Source: Plasmodium malariae (taxonomy: Eukaryota; Apicomplexa; Aconoidasida; Haemosporida; Plasmodiidae). From it: 52,500 nt of DNA. The notes beneath the pieces are model-generated. The model saw nothing but the letters and a program-made list of their open reading frames with translations, ran no database searches and was not told where the DNA came from. The stretch's first letter is position 1; each line of letters begins with the position of its first letter. This document shows positions 40,301 to 48,957 of the stretch, one piece after another. Where the stretch lies: assembly GCF_900090045.1 (NCBI RefSeq), contig NC_041780.1:1-52500 (forward strand), read 5' to 3'. The translations under genes and the position numbers were made by a program.

Positions 40301-42329
40301 ACCATAGAATAGGAGAACGATTTTTTTCCATAGGACGACATTTTCCCCTTAAACTGTTGTGATCCTTCGAATGAGCACTTACACCATCTAACTCTGTTTC
40401 TTCGTCCGTATGTTCCACTTTCACTGCATCTACATCTAAGCATGCCACTTCCACTTCGTCTGGCTCTTCATGGTCTATCTCCACATCTGCTTCTTCACCA
40501 GAAATAACCCCTTTTTTATGGTTTTCATAAGAATGGCCCCCTTCAGAGTAACTACAGGCACTACAGTTTTCTAGAATATTTTTCTTTATCGTCCTTTTCT
40601 TTTTCCTCTTCATCTTTTTGTAGTAGTTGCATAGGTAAATTTTCCTTTGAGTAGTAAACAGTTCTACACTATCATCTGTGCATGAATTTTCGCTTTCTGT
40701 ATTAGTAACAGTTACAAAGGAGGATGATGATAAGTTGACTGTCACTGAGTCTTTTGACGATTTGATAAAGGTTCCAAAATCATTGTTTTTTTCAGAATAG
40801 CTTTGAACAGTTTCATCTTTAGACGATATTGACAAATAGGATGATCTCTTTGCGTGAGTAGTTGTATGCGTAGCAGTACGAGTAATAGAATCAGCAAGTC
40901 GTTCTTTTTTTCCCTCCGCTTCAATCTCTTTTATCTTTTTCCTCCCCATTTGATTCTTTTCCCCCCTTTTTTTTTCTTCTTCAAACTGCTTTATCTTTTT
41001 TTTCATATTTTTTTCTATTTCCATTAATTTTATAAAATTGCTGTTGTAAGCACCTCTACCTATAGAGTATATGCTTACATTTTTTAAGTAATTCATTTTA
41101 TCCTTTTTTAAAATTTCTTCTTCATTTATTCTTTTTTTTCCCCCTCTATTAAAATTAGCAATATCATAGGGACTATTTCCCCCCACACACATTTCACGTT
41201 TCTTAGCCCTATCAAACAAGGTTATTTCTTCCCCCATTTGGTAATTTCTATCCCAATCAAACGTGGTTACCTCCTCTTTACTGTGTCCCTCTGCACAGTT
41301 AATATATTCAGTATTGTCTATTTTATCTACTTGGTCTACTTCGTTCACTATGTCCGTCTTACCCAACTTCTTGTCAACACTTTCATTCTGAATAGCCTCC
41401 AACTCCTTTTCCTCACTGGCAAAATTATGCATGGGTAATTTGCTCCTATCACCATTTATAACATACAGATTATTAATTTTGCAGTTTACAAAATTTCGAA
41501 ATAAATCATTTAAGTTATCCCGTACTTCTTTAGATACATTTTGAAAATCGTCATTATTATTTGACATTTTTATAGAAACTATATCATCACTACTAGTAGT
41601 TTTTTCCCGTTTATTATAGTCCTCTTTCTTAATATTACTCTCTAACTCATTATTCACTAGTATTGCTTCACTTTTAGCTTCATTCCTTTGAATGCTCCCA
41701 TTTCTAAGTTTATCCCTTGCTTCTTGTTTACCCCTAGATATGCATCTACTACTTTTACAAGTTACACCTTTTAACGTACCCAATATACGATTCGTTTTCA
41801 TACTATGACACGGTATATCATCAACATGCATAATTTCTTTCTTCTTATTTATGAGAAGAAGCTTTGTATTTACTACACTTTCTATTAATTTATTTTGCAA
41901 GTTAGATCTACTCCCATTTGTGGACCTGCGTTTAGTCGCACTGGGACGCTTCTCAGCGGCATCGGTACATTCGACATCGCCAAGAATATTAATGCGTTCA
42001 GAATTATTAACGTGTTCAGAATTTTTAGCACATTCAACATTTTTGCCATTTTTATTACCTGCAACAACTGCAGTAGCCGCAGTAACCGCAGTAGCCGCAG
42101 TAGCCGCAGTAGCCGCATTAACCGCAGTAGCCGCATTAACCGCAGTAGCCACAGTAACCGCAGCAACTGACCTGCTGTTTTCCCCCTTATTATTGGTGTT
42201 CTCCTTAGAAGTCTTATGGTTCAGAAATAAATTTTTTATTTTCTTTGTCTCTCTCGTTTTCATCAGTCTGTTTTTATGTTTTTCTAGTGACTCTTCTAGT
42301 CTCTGTTTTATTCTCTCTAGATTGCTCAT
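37332..42329 (-). CDS. Large conserved-type Plasmodium protein of unknown function
   Basis: 1665 residues, single exon. The N-terminus is a charged helix, probably coiled coil (SNLERIKQRLEESLEKHKNR, LMKTRETKKIKN). An Ala/Thr repeat follows near residue 60-95 (AATAVNAATAATAATAV). The rest is Lys/Asn/Ser-rich with short acidic stretches, a second charged helix near 430-480 (MEIEKNMKKKIKQFEEEKKR) and a ten-residue repeat GNGKRGGDKS near the C-terminus. The ORF ends EGKKKKKKII at a run of 20 A; one extra A, or two fewer, would join it to the ORF at 36265-37281, giving about 2020 residues. No enzymatic domain, signal peptide or membrane segment is evident. Coiled-coil and charge suggest a structural or nuclear protein, but that is a guess. 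Confidence 0.88.
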   Translation of the reverse strand: MSNLERIKQRLEESLEKHKNRLMKTRETKKIKNLFLNHKTSKENTNNKGENSRSVAAVTVATAVNAATAVNAATAATAATAVTAATAVVAGNKNGKNVECAKNSEHVNNSERINILGDVECTDAAEKRPSATKRRSTNGSRSNLQNKLIESVVNTKLLLINKKKEIMHVDDIPCHSMKTNRILGTLKGVTCKSSRCISRGKQEARDKLRNGSIQRNEAKSEAILVNNELESNIKKEDYNKREKTTSSDDIVSIKMSNNNDDFQNVSKEVRDNLNDLFRNFVNCKINNLYVINGDRSKLPMHNFASEEKELEAIQNESVDKKLGKTDIVNEVDQVDKIDNTEYINCAEGHSKEEVTTFDWDRNYQMGEEITLFDRAKKREMCVGGNSPYDIANFNRGGKKRINEEEILKKDKMNYLKNVSIYSIGRGAYNSNFIKLMEIEKNMKKKIKQFEEEKKRGEKNQMGRKKIKEIEAEGKKERLADSITRTATHTTTHAKRSSYLSISSKDETVQSYSEKNNDFGTFIKSSKDSVTVNLSSSSFVTVTNTESENSCTDDSVELFTTQRKIYLCNYYKKMKRKKKRTIKKNILENCSACSYSEGGHSYENHKKGVISGEEADVEIDHEEPDEVEVACLDVDAVKVEHTDEETELDGVSAHSKDHNSLRGKCRPMEKNRSPILWYMRKRDELEKSYKFDKPRNSDKRHMRYGRNKQFYSHPNVEKLDHDEDTYEDTYEDTHAYVYDDKYEDAYKDMFECDNVKNRLKVGKQKGRNVMHKKSSRNMTSTLPSRFLEKNPTINFGKHEYSYYLSDAGTYDGAGTKNIKRFLKSKQSEDYNEMAILGCSMENETNKEKKKKKEKLSKGLHKKLRNKLSNTLSNALSNKLRHKLRNRDDLKNIRNELCSYDNTICSARTSNRNSDSHVSSSSDKCDSNISHNAMNNHYRDEGEDKKMTKYNRIFSSRGRVSSCEEQAASTFVRDVVEGKKNKSAHNYLRDNIYERKNFLPYMCSNKRNNVILDVSNELTKSSQLHFVPNEESTFFENHIIPSSFDNETHKKKIKYINRERKNKYILPLNSINNRYNNSNDNVERNGTKGQDDIPVTVSKKQTSSSQNLNLSITPITCMENHNSSTDTKCYVCSYPIHKEENKFILKRDSDIYKEPQGCQASNMRRGTFIPSSACRQTAEGDSPFRSNRTKIVDRESAFCNDGGVDGISGIGSIGNIDPRNRRDVTQAECRRSKHTCSSYNSRSSSSRGSSNNSMRGEDKGVEWTNYLASTFSDTSYSFRDNFTFSTYMNKVRKNIKNEKKDVQIYNKGENIKGNNSMKGENKEVYHCGSSMITYKEFLDILGNCCFKGMKKDDNMDVHKMGHMMDNMKDEEKKKVIIKCIKELYRQYKKGPSFRPYGEEDDKRCNGKRGGDKSGNGKRGGDKSGNGKRGGDKSGNGKRGGDKSGNSKRGGDKSGNGKNGNGKNGNAKNDNGKNGNAKNDNGKIDIDKNSHDDGNLAINHTREEPNVKNCFHNSEGNGVPSVVISYSPQKDMHNERHIIHTRVYREKGDEIRNKEEKKEKQMTYKEDMFCNQKSNSSRTRREYFLNNKNRSLKENEYENLKSKNIRSFTNSSTDCEGSAMRHIRQQEQARVDAQDEQNEQYKQDKDKSDNNDENDENAEGKKKKKKII
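37880..38130 (-). repeat. 30-bp coding repeat (GNGKRGGDKS) and related 18-bp variants
   Basis: About five 30-base units encode GNGKRGGDKS. They grade into shorter NGKNGNAKND units toward the C-terminal side. Confidence 0.9.
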
Positions 42330-42409
42330 TCTACTCGCTCAAAAAATGTAAAGAAATCATACACACATATGTGTTCTTTGCACCAGCAGTCCTTGAGATT
42401 TATGGTAAC

Positions 42410-42645
42410 ATGGATAGCGCTAGATATAGCGATAGAGGCACTGGTAGAGTCAACGGAAGATACACAGTAAGAGACAACATAGGAGAGAGAGAACTCCCCA
42501 TATGAAAATTAAAAGAATACTTTAATTAGCCAAATGAATAACAGTGAGGAACAAAAACGTAGATCGTTCTGAAGTCCTACAGGTGATAGTACGCACATGT
42601 GTGCACTTTTTACGCCTACAAAAAAAAAAAAAAAAAAAAAAACAT

Positions 42646-42700
<55 letters not shown>

Positions 42701-43247
42701 CACATGTTGTCGTTAGATTATTTCTCTGTTTGCTTCCTCTTTTTTTTTCTCCTTACCAATATAGAGAAGCGAGATAACTTAACGTGGTAGCAAGTAGCAT
42801 ATAAATAAAACAAAACAATACAGAATGATATAAAACAAAATAAAAAAGGAGTGCCTATCCATTCAGAAAATTACTAAAAACTTATCAACTAGGTTAAATT
42901 TTCAATTCACTTCACTTCTCTTCCCTTCTCCTCCCTTCTCTTCTTTTGTTTTCTGTTTTGACAGGAACACTCGCACGAAGAGCATCATGTAATTACGAAA
43001 CGAAGGAGTAAATCATTTAAGTTTTAATTATAAAGTTATATTATAATTTTTCTCTTTTTGTTCTTTTTCCTATTTTGTTTTTTTACCTTTTCTCCTTTTT
43101 CTTTTGCTGTTATTTTCTTTTTTTATTTTCACTCTTCAGAGTAAAAAGGACAAATCCCAGAGAGATAGGGACGGGTTAAAAAAGGGAAGCATATACCAGG
43201 TTAAAAATACAAGACATAAAACGAAGAGTTCGATTGAAATGAGCTAA
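42410..43247 (+). CDS. Small three-exon basic protein (model from splice signals)
   Basis: Exons 42410-42466 (MDSARYSDRGTGRVNGRYT), 42965-42988 (EHSHEEHH) and 43140-43247 (SKKDKSQRDRDGLKKGSIYQ, then a basic tail) join in phase 0 and give 62 residues. Donors are ACA|GTAAGA and CAT|GTAATT. Both acceptors are preceded by long pyrimidine tracts (TTTTGACAG and CACTCTTCAG), the best-looking 3' splice sites in this spacer. The purine-rich plus strand fits coding DNA. A second frame, starting at ATG 42402, also stays open through the same exons, so the product is not certain. A continuation via CAG|GTTAAA at 43200 is possible. The start is 80 bp from the divergent start at 42329. Family unknown. Confidence 0.4.
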
Positions 43248-43927
43248 ATAAAATGATACAGAAAGAAATTACAAAATATAATGTAGTAGTAAGTTACAAT
43301 AATGCAGAGAGAAGTTATATATAATAATTTAGTATAATTTATACAAAATAAACAAATTAAACCGAGGAGTAAAACAGAAAAATGAATAAAGACATACAAC
43401 GAGTAAAACAAACTTTATGTTACTCGTATACACATGTTCATATAGTCAATAAGAAACAAAAGTGGCGATTTTATTATGAACAATTCAGAATTTGTTAAGC
43501 TTCGTATTTTTTTTTTTTTTTTTTTTTTATTTATTTTGTCGCACAAGTGTATATATATATATATATACATATATACATATATACATATATACATATACAT
43601 ATATATACATATACATATATATACATATACAAATATATACATATACACTTATATACATATACACATATATACATATATATACATATACATATATATACAT
43701 ATACATATATTTCCGTACGTTACTTCATGTGTAGTCCTTGCGCGTATTAGTGTAATCCTAACTTAATGATATACATACCTCTGTACGTATTTGTGTTCCT
43801 GTGTTGCATTTTAAAATAAATTTTTGCTCTTTTTGCGTGTACATGTTTTATTTTTTTTTTTCCTTTTTTTATTTCTTTTTTTCGTATTTTTATTTTTGTT
43901 TTCTTTTTTGCACCTGTCTGCATTAGC
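43248..43927. other. AT-rich spacer with ATATAC repeats
   Basis: Poly(T) at about 43508-43528, then a long (ATATACATATAC)n tract at about 43548-43712 and further T-rich runs. No protein-like ORF. Confidence 0.6.
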
Positions 43928-44391
43928 CTAACAAGATTTCCACATTTCTATTTTTTTTCTGTCTGAAATTTTAAAGAACAAACAAAAAAAAAAAAAAAAA
44001 AATACAGTCATTCGATCTTATGTATGCAGAGTTTTCTTTTGTTAGTATCTCCCAAGAATAAGAGATAAAGTGAAAAATGGCAATAAATACTAACAAAAAA
44101 ATAAAAAAAATTTGGGGGTTATGAAGGAATAAACAAATAAAAATTATTAAACTCTTCTGTAATATTACTTACCATTTTAAGCAAAAAAAAAAAAAAAAAA
44201 AATACAATCATAAGGCTCTCTTTCCACCATGTTATGACGTTCAAATGTGAAGTTTCTTGGTTCCATAAATTCCTCTTAAAAAAAGGGGTTGCGAAGGAGG
44301 CAGCGCAGGATGTAGCAGTGGATGTCGAACATGAGGAAGCAGATGGGACGACAAATATTGCGGCAAGCATGGTGGTATGCAAAAAATCCAT
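43928..44391 (-). CDS. Small three-exon protein, possibly mitochondrial (model from splice signals)
   Basis: Exons (minus) 44391-44206, 44048-44006 and 43962-43928 total 264 bases and give 87 residues. Donors are ATT|GTATTT and ACT|GTATTT, each followed by a T run. Acceptors are TTCTTGGGAG and AAAATTTCAG after pyrimidine-rich tracts. The product starts MDFLHTTMLAAIFVVPSASS, a Ser/Thr/Ala-rich segment like an organelle presequence or membrane anchor, then FKRNLWNQETSHLNVITWWK, SAYIRSND and YRKKIEMWKSC. Intron 2 would be only 43 bases, unusually short. An alternative frame starting at an internal ATG (MEPRNFTFERHNMVE) also survives the first splice, and a 57-codon plus-strand ORF overlaps, so both strand and frame need transcript support. 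Family not recognised. Confidence 0.42.
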
Positions 44392-44559
44392 TTTAAAGCC
44401 TCAATAGACAAGTTGGTTTCTCAAAAGGACAAAACGATTTAATGAAATCAAATTTTATGGAAAAAATTTTCTTACATTTAAGCAGTACTCTTTAAGCTAA
44501 ATGGGTGTTTATTACTATTCCCCACTGTTCTCGTTATTTTACTGTATTGTATATTATGG

Positions 44560-44875
44560 TATTCTATTTTATTCCATTTTATTCTATTTCATTCTATTTC
44601 ATTATACTTCATTATACTTCATTATATTTCATTATATTTCATTATATTTCACTCTATTTCATTCTATTTCAATATATTTCATTATATTTCATTATATTTC
44701 ATTATATTTCATTCCATTTCATTCTATTTCATTCTATTTCATTATATTTCATTCTATTTCATTCTATTTCATTATATTTCATTCTATTTCATTCTATTTC
44801 ATTATATTTCATTCTATTTCAATATATTTCATTATATTTCATTATATTTCAATATATTTCATTATATTTTATTAT
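44560..44875. repeat. 10-bp tandem repeat (TATTTCATTA / TATTTCATTC)
   Basis: About 31 copies of a decamer with single-base variants (ATTA, ATTC, AATA). All frames are Phe/Ile/Ser/Tyr-rich and uninformative. Confidence 0.92.
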
Positions 44876-45547
44876 ATTTTTTTTTTTTTTCCTTTTTTTA
44901 CCTATTTGTACATAAATCATGTTTCATGCTTAAGCATATCCGGTTATATATTATCATAACATATTTCATTTGGACCCATCTACACACACCCTTGCAATTG
45001 TCTTATTTTTTACCCCATACTACTGTTCCTTCAGTTGAAAAGGACAAAGGAGGAAAATCCATTGTTGCAGTACACTTGATTAACTAGCAAACAATTCGCT
45101 TAGAAAAAATTACAACAACCTTTCCATACATACAGGTAAAAGCATATATACGAATAATGTACGAGTATATATGAATATGTGCATGTACACGTACCCTTAT
45201 GAGTGATGTAAAACTGGAAATGCAATATGAACATAGAAACAGCTGTCGTATCCCACACAAAATCGATACGAAAAACTTGTGACAACATGAAATACTACTT
45301 AGAATTGCTCACAGGAAAGCTATTCGTGAGAAGACAAAAAAAAAAAAAAAAAAAAATATATTTTTTTAAAAAAAGAAAAAGGAAAGGAATAATAAGGAGA
45401 AGAATTCCGCATAATAAGAACTCTGTTATATTTATAAATTAATTTTTTTTTTTTTTTATAAAAATGCTAACCGTTCTTATAGCATGATAAAATTAATCCA
45501 ATTTAATGATACAACGAATGTTTTAAAAAGTAGAGAATCTGTTTTAT

Positions 45548-45745
45548 TTGTTCATTTGTTTGTTTGTTCATTTGTTTGTTTGTTCATTTGTTTGTTTGTT
45601 CATTTGTTTGTTTGTTCATTTGTTCATTTGTTTGTTCATTTGTTTGTTTGTTTGTTTGTTTGTTTGTTTGTTTGTTTGTTTGTTTGTTTGTTCATTTGTT
45701 TGTTTGTTTGTTTGTTCATTTGTTTGTTCATTTGTTTGTGTGTTT
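45548..45745. repeat. TTTG/TTCA tetranucleotide and 12-bp compound repeat
   Basis: Runs of TTTG punctuated by TTCA at regular intervals (TTTGTTTGTTCA), with a purer TTTG core. False ORFs coding CLFVHLF-type repeats come from it. Confidence 0.92.
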
Positions 45746-46404
45746 ATTTTATTTTTTTTTTTTTTCCCCTTACCCCTCCCCATTTATTTTACGTGCAATA
45801 AATTTTAAGCGCTTAAGATCTCACAACTCGGAAGTAATAAATCAAATAGTACACTTTTTACGACCATTTTATGTATTCCCATTTTACATGTATAAAGCTA
45901 AGCACATGTATTAACTTACCAAAGGCGGATGTTTAAGACACGTGTAACAAAAGAATATTTCCGCTTCTTACAAACGTTGAAGGAGTGCCTGTTGACCTAT
46001 TTTAGATGAATTACCCCAATTGAAAAATGAGAAATGAAAAGTTCGTTAAGTTATATAAAAGGAAAAAAAAAAAAAAACAAAGCATATATATATATATATA
46101 TATTTATATATAGTCAGTCATACACATACAAATGTATAGATTGATGGCATAAATAAATATAAAGCGCACATGTGCCTACGCACACACATGCTAGCGCGTA
46201 AAAAAAAAAAAAAAAAAATAATTCAAATGTAGAAAAGTATTACAAAGATACGTGTCTCAAATGATATAAACTTTCAAAAACAAAGTTAAAACATATATTG
46301 CGCAAAATGAACAGAATTCAAATGTGTGCACAAAGTTATTGACCCACTGTTATACTCATTTTTATACCTACATTTACGCCGACTCTTATGCCCAAATCTT
46401 AACC

Positions 46405-46498
46405 CACTCTACCAACTCATCCACTCATCTACTCATCCACTCATCTACTCATCTACTCATCTACTCCTCTACTCATCTACTCCTCTACTCATCTACTC
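46405..46498. repeat. ACTCATCTACTCATC-type 5/10-bp repeat
   Basis: A short tandem repeat of TACTCATC and CACTCATC ending right at the stop codon of the minus-strand gene, which starts at 46493 in plus coordinates. Confidence 0.85.
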
Positions 46499-48957
46499 AT
46501 TTTTGTTTAAAAAGCTAAAGTTCAAGCCTGGCGAATAGTCAACACAAAAACCGTCATCATCATTAGAAAAATATTTATTTTCAAAGGAAAAGTTATCATA
46601 ACAAGAGGAATTATTATTTAAAGCAGTACTTCGGAATACACTATTTTCCATCGCCCACTTATCAGTAGTGTCTTCCTCCTCATTTTCGGGTACATTGCAA
46701 TTGAATAAAGACAAGGAAGAGGATGATAATAGTAACGCACTGTTATTATTATTATTTGTATTACCATTATTTGTATTACCATTATTTGTATTACCATTAT
46801 TTGTATTACCATTATTTGTATTACCATTATTTGTATTACTTTCCAAAAAGGTATGGTAGCCATCTTTCATAAAATCGAAAAAGGGTATCTTGTTTTTACC
46901 CAGATGACTATTACTATTATGCCCTTTCTCATTCACATGGTTGACATACATACTGTCTTCATACACACTACTTCCATATCTACTGTTTCCATAAGCACTG
47001 TTATAAAACAAATTATCGTCATACATGTATCTCCCTACATCACATCCCTTTCCATCATACGAATCGACAAGCACATTTCCTCCGCTTTGTGCAAACACAT
47101 CATTCGTTAAAAAATTTGACTTGGAGTTGTTTTTATCATTTGTAGCATTACTTGTAGCAGTAGCGCCTGCATTAATAGTATCAGTACCAGTACCAGCTCC
47201 AGTAACTGCATCGCTGTTAACAAAGAGATTTCTTTCATCTACAGATGCACTGACAGCGTTTACGTAATTATCTGCATCCTCATTTATATGTGTATCTATA
47301 CTATCAAAGTTGTTATCACTGAAAATTCCTTTTTCCTGCATAATGGTACAATGTAGTACGCTATCATTAGCATAAAAATTATTAGTTTCATCTTTGTCCA
47401 AAATTTTGTCTTTATTCATAATATTACTTTTGTTCATAATATTGTCTTTATTCATAATATTACCCTTATTTTTATTATTATTATTAAAAAAAAAAGGATT
47501 GTTCGCTCCGCCAGTCGTACCTGTGTTTGTGTTATTTGATATGGACGACGTTTCGAAATTGTTCATGCGGTAAAAAAAGAAATCTTTTGTGTCAAGTTTG
47601 TTCAAATAACTATTCTGACTATTTCGGCTGTTCTGACTATTCTGATTGTTCTGACTATTCTGACTGTTCTGACTATTCCGGCTGTTCTGACTATTCTGAT
47701 TGTTCTGACTATTCCGGCTGTTTTGACTATTCTGATTGTTCTGACTATTGTTCTGACTATTCCGGCTGTTCTGACTATTCTGATTGTTCTGACTATTCTG
47801 ATTGTTCTGACTATTATGGCTATTCTGACTATTCTTGTTATTCTCGTTATGCTCATCCACTCCAGAACAACCCACTGACAATAAACAGTTCAGGTCTATA
47901 TCATATATTCTATTCTTACCTGCCCTCATCCAAACGCTATTATTTGTAGCTTTATCCCTAACTATGTCCACAAACGGAATTGCATTTTTTTCCTTTTTCA
48001 AATTTTTATCATACGTCAGTACGTGATCCTTACTCTTTACAGAGTCTACTATTTTGGGATCTCCTATGTTGACAATAGGAATATTATTCTTTTTTTCATT
48101 TTGCGCATTTCCACTAGCTTCTGCTTCTTTACCTATACTACTCTCTTCCCTTTTAACGTAAGAAGCAATATGATTAAAAGAATTATTCTTTATGTCTTTT
48201 CTATCATTGACATTATAACAATCCCTATTATCAATTCTTTTATTATTCATTATAGATACAACACTCGGAATTTTATAATTATAACAAAATGCGTTACTGT
48301 CATCCTCTTCTTCTTCTCCTTCTTTTCTGTTCGTCCTGTTTGAATATATAAAACTTTTTGTTTCGTCATACAACTCCAAAATATTGTAATTTGAAAAATG
48401 TTCATTCTCTTCCTTACTGTTATTGTAAAAACAGGGGTTGGTCTGCTCCTCTTCTATTTCTTTTATGTACTTATTGTCATTGTTATAAGCGTATATTTCT
48501 TCTTTCACTCTATTCTGGCCACCCCCGCTCCTACCACCACTAACTTTTACACTTACAGCGGTACCACTACTACCACTACCATATTCACTTACCATCATAT
48601 TTGATCGATCATTATTGTAATTCCTCACATGCTTATTTTCCTCATAGACTACATCCGTAAGTATATTTCCATTGGTACCTATTTCTACACTCCCTTTATA
48701 AGAATTTGCATTTCCCCCGTTCTGTGCAATTCTATCATTTAATAAACTCATTAAAATATTACTATTCGTATTTGTAACGAATGTGGACATGTGGAGTGTA
48801 TCACCCACTAGGTTGGAAGAATTACCGATTTGACTGGAAGCATTACCGATTTGACTGGAAGAATTACCGACTTGATTGGAAGAATTACCGATTTGACTGG
48901 AAGCATTACCGATTTGACTGGAAGCATTACCGATTTGACTTCATTGGAAGCATTACC
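46493..48957 (-). CDS. C-terminal part of a large Asn-rich protein (frame-broken from the upstream ORF)
   Basis: In this frame the sequence reads GNASSQI-type heptapeptides from the minisatellite at 48811-48957, then LVGDTLHMSTFVTNTNSNIL and about 770 residues to the stop. No good start exists: the apparent first codon at 48808 is GTG, and the frame simply continues the upstream protein after a 5-base slip. Composition is Asn/Ser/Glu-rich with QNSQNNQNSR and NTNNG repeats. The C-terminal tail (SCYDNFSFENKYFSNDDDGF, CVDYSPGLNFSFLNK) is acidic/aromatic and may be a conserved motif. No AP2, zinc-finger or kinase domain is visible within the window. A nuclear regulator is possible but unproven. 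Confidence 0.82.
46742..46848 (-). repeat. 15-bp coding repeat (NTNNG)
   Basis: About six copies of a 15-base unit coding Asn-Thr-Asn-Asn-Gly near the C-terminus of the Asn-rich protein. Confidence 0.9.
47610..47830 (-). repeat. QNSQNNQNSRNSQ coding repeat (12/15-bp mixture)
   Basis: About 70 residues of Gln-Asn-Ser/Asn/Arg units, coded by CAGAATAGTCAGAACAATCAG-like blocks that mix 9- and 12-base steps. It is prion-like in composition. Confidence 0.9.

Larger units (their letters stand above)
44392..46492. other. Spacer with long simple repeats and unresolved exon-like islands
   Basis: A 10-bp repeat (about 44560-44875) and a TTTGTTTGTTCA repeat (about 45548-45745) dominate. Protein-like plus-strand pieces sit at 45035-45079 (LKRTKEENPLLQ, after a strong TTCCTTCAG acceptor), 45201-45284 (MSDVKLEMQYEHRNSC) and about 45809-45913 (RLRSHNSEVINQIVHFLRPF). 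Phases allow the first two to join, but I found no convincing start or complete chain. Confidence 0.4.

Noticed and set aside
44234..44407. Plus-strand 57-codon ORF (VSWFHKFLLKKGVAKEAAQD)
   Set aside because: It overlaps the minus-strand model and lacks a good acceptor or partner exon; the minus strand has pyrimidine-rich acceptors and a three-exon closed frame. Strand remains open to RNA evidence.
44501..45914. Long plus-strand Phe/Ile/Tyr and CLFVHLF ORFs
   Set aside because: Generated by the 10-bp and TTTG repeats; only the last about 35 codons near 45809-45913 are protein-like, and these are reported separately.
46618..47856. Other-frame ORFs rich in VIQIM, DYSDCS or RIVRT units
   Set aside because: Frame shadows of the NTNNG and QNSQNN coding repeats.
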